Origin: Maritimibacter alkaliphilus HTCC2654
GTDB lineage: Bacteria; Pseudomonadota; Alphaproteobacteria; Rhodobacterales; Rhodobacteraceae
NCBI RefSeq assembly: GCF_000152805.1
Contig: NZ_CH902578.1
Location: forward strand, 197,073 to 261,072
DNA length: 64,000 bases
Direction: 5' to 3'
Shown: positions 58,808-64,000 of the stretch, one piece after another
Numbering within the stretch: the stretch's first letter is position 1
Layout: the number at the start of each line of letters is the position of its first letter
Translations under genes and position numbers: made by a program
Notes under the pieces: model-generated
What the model saw: only the letters and a program-made list of their open reading frames with translations
What the model was told of the DNA's origin: nothing
The model's database searches: none

Positions 58808-59899
58808 TCAAAGCGGAATGGTCAGGCGGGCAGCGGTGCCTGTGCGGTCGAGCAAAGGCTCCCATGCGCCGCCCAGTTGTGCGACCGAGGCTTCGATCAC
58901 CGCCAGCCCGATGCCCGATGTGTGTGAGATCGGCCCCATCCCGACGCCGTCATCCGACAGGTCGATCACCAGTGACCCGCCCTTGCGTTTGCCGGAGAAC
59001 CGGACAAGCCCCATGCGCCCCTCGGGAAAGGCGTGCTTGATCGAGTTCGAGGCGAATTCGTTCAGGATCACACCGATGGCCGACGCCTGTTCGGGATCGA
59101 CACGGACGCGGTCGAAAGCCACCTGCACCTCGATTTCCGGCGGGCTCGTGCCGTTCAGGATCGCGCCGACCTTGCCGGCGAAATCGGCCAGATCGACGTC
59201 GTGCGTGGCCGACGAGCGATAGAGCTGTTCGTGAAGGGCCGCGACCATCTCGACCCGCGCCTGCACCTGTTTCAGCGCCTCGCGGACCGCGGGTTCCTCG
59301 GCTTTGCGGGCCTGAATACGGGTCAGCGCCGAGATCGACTGGAGCGAGTTCTTCACCCTGTGGTCGATTTCCTTGCGCAGGGTCTCGGCATTGGCGAGCG
59401 CCTGCTTCAATTCCATCTGTGCGACCACCTGATCGGCCAGCACGATCAGGGTTTCGCGTTGGATATCCGTGAGTTCGCGGGGTTTGACGTCGATGGCGCA
59501 GAGCGCACCCATGACCTGACCGTCCGACAGGCGCAGGGGGGCGCCGGCATAGAACCTGATGCCGTCCGTCTGGGCCACCAGCGGATTGCGGGCCGTTCGC
59601 GGGTCTTGCGTCAGGTCGCGGATTTCCAACAGGTCGTCTTCGAGCACCACATAGGCGCAGACCGAGCTTTCCAACGCGGTCTCGGGCTCGTCGAACCCCT
59701 TGGCAGACTTGAACCACTGGCGGTCGCGGTCCACCAGCGACACGAGCGAGGTGGGGACGTCCAACGCACGGCAGATGAAGGCGGTCACGCTGTCGAACCC
59801 CGCCTCGGCAGGAGTGTCGAGCAGGCCGAGCGCGCCGAGCGCGGCCAGCCGTTCCTCGTTATGCGCCGGGGTCGGCGGCAGCGGGGGCCTGTCGGTCAT
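58808..59899 (-). CDS. GAF-domain histidine kinase (HWE/HisKA_2 type)
   Basis: Soluble sensor kinase of 363 residues without membrane helices. A GAF domain spans about 25-160 (DVPTSLVSLVDRDRQWFKSAKG; FYAGAPLRLSDGQVMGALCAID). The phosphoacceptor is His180 in KEIDHRVKNSLQSISALTRIQ, a HisKA_2 box, and the ATPase domain carries GVILNEFASNSIKHAFPEG and LSDDGVGMG. Such kinases often act in general stress or light signalling with EcfG/PhyR or LovR-like partners, none of which is adjacent. The signal sensed is unknown. Confidence 0.9.
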   Translation of the reverse strand: MTDRPPLPPTPAHNEERLAALGALGLLDTPAEAGFDSVTAFICRALDVPTSLVSLVDRDRQWFKSAKGFDEPETALESSVCAYVVLEDDLLEIRDLTQDPRTARNPLVAQTDGIRFYAGAPLRLSDGQVMGALCAIDVKPRELTDIQRETLIVLADQVVAQMELKQALANAETLRKEIDHRVKNSLQSISALTRIQARKAEEPAVREALKQVQARVEMVAALHEQLYRSSATHDVDLADFAGKVGAILNGTSPPEIEVQVAFDRVRVDPEQASAIGVILNEFASNSIKHAFPEGRMGLVRFSGKRKGGSLVIDLSDDGVGMGPISHTSGIGLAVIEASVAQLGGAWEPLLDRTGTAARLTIPL

Positions 59900-60000
59900 G
59901 GTGGGAGTGATCGTCCAGATACTGATTTCGGATACACGTTATGTGCGGTGGTCGTGCCATGCAATTGCGAAATGAGACTCAGGCACCGTTTCGCCTGTGC

Positions 60001-60029
60001 TTGACCCTCGGGGGGCCTGCGACTATGAG
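60001..60029 (+). promoter_or_regulatory. Predicted purQ promoter
   Basis: TTGACC (60001-60006), a 17-base spacer and TATGAG (60024-60029) lie 33 bp before the purQ ATG, with GAGGGA as ribosome-binding site. This gives purQ its own promoter, separate from purC-purS. Confidence 0.6.
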
Positions 60030-60061
60030 CGAAACCAACCGCGCCAGAGGGATTTTCCACC

Positions 60062-60730
60062 ATGAAAGCCGCCGTTCTCGTCTTCCCCGGATCCAACTGC
60101 GACCGCGACATGGCGGTGGCCTTCGAACGGGCCGGGGCCAAGGTGACGATGGTCTGGCACAAGGACACCGCGTTGCCCGGCGACGTGGATATCGTGGGCG
60201 TTCCGGGGGGCTTTTCCTTCGGTGACTACCTGCGCTGCGGCGCCATCGCGGCCCGCTCGCCCATCACGGCCTCGCTCAAGGCCCATGCCGAACGGGGCGG
60301 CTATGTTCTGGGTGTCTGCAACGGCTTTCAGGTGCTGACCGAAACCGGCCTTCTGCCCGGCGCCCTGATGCGCAACGCGAACCTCAAGTTCGTGTGCCGG
60401 GCGCTCGACCTGCGTGTCGAGACCTCGCAGTCGGATTTCACCAGCGGCTACAATGCGGGTGACATGATCTCGATCCCGGTCGCCCATCACGATGGCAATT
60501 ATACCGTCGATGACGAGACGCTGGCGAAACTGCGCGCCGAGGATCGGATTGCTTTCACCTACGACCAAAACCCGAACGGGTCCACCGCCGACATCGCGGG
60601 CGTTCTGTCGGAAAACCGCCGCGTGCTCGGCATGATGCCGCACCCGGAACGGGCCGTGGACGCGCAGCATGGCGGCACCGACGGGGTGGCAATGTTCCGC
60701 TCGCTCACCGCCTCGCTCGAAACCGCCTGA
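60062..60730 (+). CDS. purQ: Phosphoribosylformylglycinamidine synthase subunit PurQ
   Basis: Glutaminase subunit of FGAM synthetase, 222 residues. [21 protein letters not shown] starts the class I amidotransferase fold. The nucleophile is the Cys in [20 protein letters not shown] near residue 86, and the His-Glu pair is in [10 protein letters not shown] near residue 197. It supplies ammonia to PurL. It stands alone behind its own promoter. Confidence 0.96.
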   Translation: MKAAVLVFPGSNCDRDMAVAFERAGAKVTMVWHKDTALPGDVDIVGVPGGFSFGDYLRCGAIAARSPITASLKAHAERGGYVLGVCNGFQVLTETGLLPGALMRNANLKFVCRALDLRVETSQSDFTSGYNAGDMISIPVAHHDGNYTVDDETLAKLRAEDRIAFTYDQNPNGSTADIAGVLSENRRVLGMMPHPERAVDAQHGGTDGVAMFRSLTASLETA

Positions 60731-60766
60731 CTTGAGCGCACGCCGCGCGGGGCGTAAAACCGATCC

Positions 60767-62557
60767 ATGACGAACGACGACACCAACGGCGAGGGGCACC
60801 GCCCCCCGCGTTCTCCGGCATTCGGCCTTGTGGGCCGCGTGGTGCTGGTGCTGTTCGTCGCCGCGGCCATCGCGGTCGTGTGGATTTCGAACCAGTGGCT
60901 CACCCAACGCTACACCGAAAGCACCCGCTCGCGGGCCGAGCTTCGCATGGCGCTTTACACCGGGAACCTGATTTCCGAGTTGCAGCGAAATTCGGTCGTG
61001 CCGCTCTTGCTGTCGCGCGACCCGGCGTTCATTTCGGCCCTGAATTCAGAGGATTACGTCAATTCCTCGCAACGCCTGATCTCGTTTCGGGACGAGATCG
61101 GGGCGCAATCGCTTCTGCTTCTCGACCAGACGGGGCGTGCCGTGGCCTCGACCGACCGCGAGCGGTTGGGGTCGAACCACCGCGCGCAGCCCTATTTCGT
61201 GAATGCGCTGCGGTCGTCCGACACGGTCTTTACCGTCTCGCAGACCGAGGCGGGGGGCTATGATTTCACCTATGCGCGCAAGATCCTGAACGGGGGCGAA
61301 TTGATCGGCGTCATCGTCGTCGTCGTGGATCTGGCCAAGTTCGAGCAAAGCTGGGCGCGGATTTCCGATGCGGTCTATGTGACCGACAGCGAAGGCCGGG
61401 TGATCCTGACGACCGAGCCGCGCTGGCGCGGGCTGCCGGAAGGCGATGCGATGAACACGCTGCCCCCCGCGACCGCGATCGAACGGGCGTTGGAGCGCAC
61501 GGCGCAATGGGCGGCGCTGCCGTCCGAGGCGTTCTTCGCCGGCGACGACGTGATCCGCCAGACCAGCCGGGTGCCGTTCCAGGGCTGGCAGATGACCAGC
61601 TTCACCACCTATGCCTCGGTCCGCGAGCGGGTGAACGGCGTTCTGGCGCTGGAAATCATGGGCTTCGCGATCCTGCTGACGGTCGGTTTCTACGTTGTCA
61701 GCCGCCGCGCCACGACGGCGAGCCGGTTTTTCCAACGCGAAAGCGCGCAGTTGCGTGAGTTGAACGATGCCCTGAGCCGCGAAGTGGCCGAGCGGCAGAA
61801 GGCCGAGAAAAACCTTCAAGTGGCCGAGCAGACGCTGGCGCAATCCTCGAAACTCGCCGCTTTGGGCGAGATGTCGGCGGCGGTCAGCCACGAACTCAAC
61901 CAGCCGCTCGCCGCGATGAAAACCTACCTCGCGGGGGCCAAGCTGCTTTTGCAACGCAAGCGGCCCGAAGAGGCGCTTTCGTCGTTCCAGCGCATCGACG
62001 ACCTGATCGAACGGATGGGGCTGATTACGAAACAGCTCAAATCCTATGCCCGCAAGGGCGGCGACGCGTTTCAGCCGATGGATGTGCGCCAGTCGGTGTC
62101 GATGGCGCTGTCGATGATGGAACCGCAGCTCAAACGCCGTCAGGTGCGCATCACGCGCAACGTGCCGCGCGAGCCGGTGATGATCATGGGCGACAACGTG
62201 CGGCTGGAGCAGGTTCTCATCAATCTTCTGCGCAACGCCATCGACGCGACCAAGTCGGTGGACGATCCGCAAGTGGACATTCTGCTCACCGGCGGGGAAC
62301 AAGTCGTGATCTCCGTGCGTGATAACGGGCCGGGTGTCGAAGACCTCGATCAACTGTTCGAGCCTTTCTACACCACCAAGGCACCGGGGGACGGCGTAGG
62401 CCTTGGCCTCGCCATCTCGTCGGGGATCGTCGGCGACTTCGGCGGGCGCCTGACCGCGCGCAACGGAACCGCCGGGGGGGCTGTATTCGAGGTGGAACTT
62501 CCTATCTACAAGGAAGCGACCAAAAACAAATCATCGGGCGTCGAAGCCGCAGAATAG
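60767..62557 (+). CDS. dctB: C4-dicarboxylate-type sensor histidine kinase DctB
   Basis: Membrane sensor of 596 residues. Helix 1 is LVGRVVLVLFVAAAIAVVWI near residue 21 and helix 2 is LALEIMGFAILLTVGFYVV near residue 290. Between them is a periplasmic double-PAS/Cache domain of the DctB type (LLLLDQTGRAVASTDRERLG; YDFTYARKI). A coiled coil leads to the phosphoacceptor in AAVSHELNQPLAAMKTYLAG, then the ATPase motifs LINLLRNAIDATKS, DNGPGV and GLGLAIS. The dicarboxylate signal is inferred from family and the adjacent DctD; no dctPQM genes are in the window. Confidence 0.88.
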   Translation: MTNDDTNGEGHRPPRSPAFGLVGRVVLVLFVAAAIAVVWISNQWLTQRYTESTRSRAELRMALYTGNLISELQRNSVVPLLLSRDPAFISALNSEDYVNSSQRLISFRDEIGAQSLLLLDQTGRAVASTDRERLGSNHRAQPYFVNALRSSDTVFTVSQTEAGGYDFTYARKILNGGELIGVIVVVVDLAKFEQSWARISDAVYVTDSEGRVILTTEPRWRGLPEGDAMNTLPPATAIERALERTAQWAALPSEAFFAGDDVIRQTSRVPFQGWQMTSFTTYASVRERVNGVLALEIMGFAILLTVGFYVVSRRATTASRFFQRESAQLRELNDALSREVAERQKAEKNLQVAEQTLAQSSKLAALGEMSAAVSHELNQPLAAMKTYLAGAKLLLQRKRPEEALSSFQRIDDLIERMGLITKQLKSYARKGGDAFQPMDVRQSVSMALSMMEPQLKRRQVRITRNVPREPVMIMGDNVRLEQVLINLLRNAIDATKSVDDPQVDILLTGGEQVVISVRDNGPGVEDLDQLFEPFYTTKAPGDGVGLGLAISSGIVGDFGGRLTARNGTAGGAVFEVELPIYKEATKNKSSGVEAAE

Positions 62558-62632
62558 CGACACGCGCACGACCGGACGGGATAGGTCCGGTACTGAATTG
62601 GCCCGAAAGGGGGGCCGGAGGGTACATCAAGA

Positions 62633-63964
62633 ATGGCACAGGCAATGAAAATCGCGATCGTCGATGACGAACAGGATATGCGCCAGTCGATCAGCCAATG
62701 GCTCGCACTGTCCGGGTTCGACACCGAAACCTTTCCCTCCGCTGAAGAGGCGCTGAAGAACGTCGGCACCGACTACCCGGGTGTGGTCATTTCCGACATC
62801 CGGATGCCCGGCATGGACGGAATGCAATTCCTGAAGAAACTGATGAGCGTCGACTCGGCGCTTCCCGTCATCATGATAACGGGGCACGGTGACGTGCCGA
62901 TGGCGGTCGAAGCGATGCGGGTGGGTGCCTACGATTTCCTCGAAAAGCCGTTCAACCCGGACCGGATGACCGAACTCGCCAAAAAGGCCACGCAGTCTCG
63001 CCGAGTCACGCTCGACAGCCGCATCCTGCGCCGCGAACTGGGCGACGGCACCACGATCATGAAGAAACTCGTGGGCGCCTCGCCGCTGATGGAGCGGCTG
63101 CGTGAGGACATTCTCGACCTCGGCCAATCCGATGGACACGTTCTGATCGACGGCGAAACCGGGACCGGCAAGACGCTGGTGGCCCACGCGCTGCATGCGG
63201 TCGGGGCCAAGGCCGGGCGCAAGTTCGTGGTGATCCGCTGCGCGGGGCAGGACGAAGACGACCTCAGCCGCCGCATCTTCGGCCCGATGGAAGAGGGCGG
63301 GCGTCTGCCCGCCGTCGAAGAGGCACGGGGCGGGACGCTGGTGCTCGAGGACATCGAGGCGCTGCCGGACGGGTTGCAGGCCAAGCTTCTGGGCTGGATC
63401 AACGATCAGGGCACCCCGCCCGAGACCCGCGTGATCGCGGTGTCGAACCTTCAGGAAGCCGGCAAGACCTGCGAGGACGCGCTGCGCCCGGACCTGTTTT
63501 ACCGCCTCGCGACCATGACGATCACGCTGCCGCCGCTGCGCCAGCGCGGCGAGGACATCCTCATGCTGTTCACGCGCTTCGCCGACCAGTTCGCCGAGGA
63601 ATACGGCTGCGCCGCGCCCAGTGTCACCGCGCAGGAGGCCGCGCAACTGTTGCAGGCCCCGTGGCCGGGCAACATCCGTCAACTCATCAACATCGCCGAA
63701 CGCGCCGTGCTGCAAAGCCGTCGCGGCACGGGCACCATCGCGTCGCTTCTGATGAACGACCATGACGACGTGCAGCCGGTGGTGACGACGGAGGGCAAGC
63801 CGCTCAAAGAATACGTCGAAGCCTTCGAGCGGATGCTCATCGACAATACGATGCGCCGCCACAAGGGCTCGATCGTGGGGGTCATGGAAGAGCTGTCGCT
63901 GCCGCGCCGGACGCTGAACGAGAAGATGGCGAAATACGGGTTGCAGAGGGCGGATTATCTCTGA
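62633..63964 (+). CDS. dctD: DctD-like response regulator with AAA+ domain lacking GAFTGA
   Basis: Cytoplasmic regulator of 443 residues. Receiver domain 5-120 with phosphoacceptor Asp55 (ISDIRMPGMDG) and the LEKPF lysine. AAA+ domain about 145-370: Walker A GETGTGKT at 174-181, Walker B-like TLVLEDIEAL at 235-244, arginine-finger region LRPDLFYRLATM. The sigma54-contacting GAFTGA loop is absent: the region reads LSRRIFGPMEEGGRLPAVEE. A Fis-type helix-turn-helix (GSIVGVMEELSLPRRTLNEK) ends the protein. Loss of GAFTGA is known for Rhodobacter NtrC, which works with sigma70. Its partner kinase is DctB, 75 bp upstream. Confidence 0.9.
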   Translation: MAQAMKIAIVDDEQDMRQSISQWLALSGFDTETFPSAEEALKNVGTDYPGVVISDIRMPGMDGMQFLKKLMSVDSALPVIMITGHGDVPMAVEAMRVGAYDFLEKPFNPDRMTELAKKATQSRRVTLDSRILRRELGDGTTIMKKLVGASPLMERLREDILDLGQSDGHVLIDGETGTGKTLVAHALHAVGAKAGRKFVVIRCAGQDEDDLSRRIFGPMEEGGRLPAVEEARGGTLVLEDIEALPDGLQAKLLGWINDQGTPPETRVIAVSNLQEAGKTCEDALRPDLFYRLATMTITLPPLRQRGEDILMLFTRFADQFAEEYGCAAPSVTAQEAAQLLQAPWPGNIRQLINIAERAVLQSRRGTGTIASLLMNDHDDVQPVVTTEGKPLKEYVEAFERMLIDNTMRRHKGSIVGVMEELSLPRRTLNEKMAKYGLQRADYL

Positions 63965-63970
63965 TGTCGA

Positions 63971-63988
63971 ATGACGCTTTTGCGTCAT
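63971..63988 (+). terminator. Short hairpin after dctD
   Basis: ATGACGC-tttt-GCGTCAT, a 7-bp stem, starts 7 bp after the dctD stop. No T-run follows, so termination is uncertain. Confidence 0.4.
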
Positions 63989-64000
63989 CCGACCGAGCGG

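Noticed and set aside
1..64000. Prophage, insertion sequence, integrase, toxin-antitoxin, CRISPR or rRNA
   Set aside because: No transposase, integrase, phage structural, Cas or toxin-antitoxin proteins were found among the coding frames, and no regularly spaced repeats or rRNA sequence were seen.

Overview
The window looks like chromosome from an alphaproteobacterium of the Rhodobacteraceae (Roseobacter/Rhodobacter group). The signs are high G+C throughout, GTTC-N7-GTTC LexA boxes, a PurS/PurQ/PurC/PurM/PurN purine set, an ATPase-inhibitor zeta subunit (DUF1476), a Hint-domain protein, DUF2783 and DUF1638 proteins, the conserved HNH nuclease, and a split cobalamin-dependent methionine-synthase-like locus. 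This is an inference from gene content; no search was run. I see no prophage, complete insertion sequence, rRNA or CRISPR array.

Layout. 1-2364: edge of a cobalamin locus (cobA fragment, divergent cobK), then an AlkA-type glycosylase and an esterase in a tight operon. 2365-2968: a gene-free stretch with a LexA-type box, two hairpins and a good sigma70 promoter driving the HNH nuclease. 3643-5817: Hint protein and a radical SAM enzyme on the minus strand. 5895-9831: zwf-pgl-pgi (Entner-Doudoroff / oxidative pentose phosphate entry) behind a LacI-type palindrome. 9852-24866: a fatty-acid/carboxylate module. A minus-strand beta-oxidation operon (fadA, fadJ, CoA-transferase/racemase, enoyl-CoA hydratase, nitronate monooxygenase) and a TetR gene are divergent from a LIV-type ABC importer (HMGF plus binding protein) carrying its own acyl-CoA synthetase and acyl-CoA dehydrogenase. 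24962-32013: a DMT exporter and a homogentisate (tyrosine/phenylacetate) operon hmgA-fahA-MBL-DinB, then a FAD monooxygenase and DUF2783 gene; the two promoters share an 18-bp operator.

32014-44242: exoD, dusA, a 700-residue beta-helix protein with C-terminal repeats, a lytic transglycosylase lipoprotein, a cytochrome P450, a pqiABC lipid-transport locus with PqiA split in two, tRNA-Asn, an MBL hydrolase, ArsR plus SRPBCC protein, and a CAU-anticodon tRNA. 44343-48356: purM-purN, rnd, a lipoprotein and sufE; the last two are flanked by a 59-bp inverted repeat. 48504-53588: DUF1638, YbjQ, small membrane proteins, a methyltransferase, a corrinoid protein, an SOS-boxed radical SAM gene and a homocysteine methyltransferase. 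I read most of this as a split methionine synthase locus. 53666-64000: MprF-like protein, alpha/beta hydrolase, zeta subunit, purC-purS, GNAT and HWE-type histidine kinase, purQ, and a DctB/DctD two-component pair whose regulator lacks the sigma54 GAFTGA motif.

Most of the window is metabolic core. The items I would examine first are the shared hmg operator with its odd MBL and DinB partners, the two LexA boxes, the 215-bp insertion inside the liv operon, the split methionine synthase locus with a hairpin abutting the corrinoid start, and the GAFTGA-less DctD.
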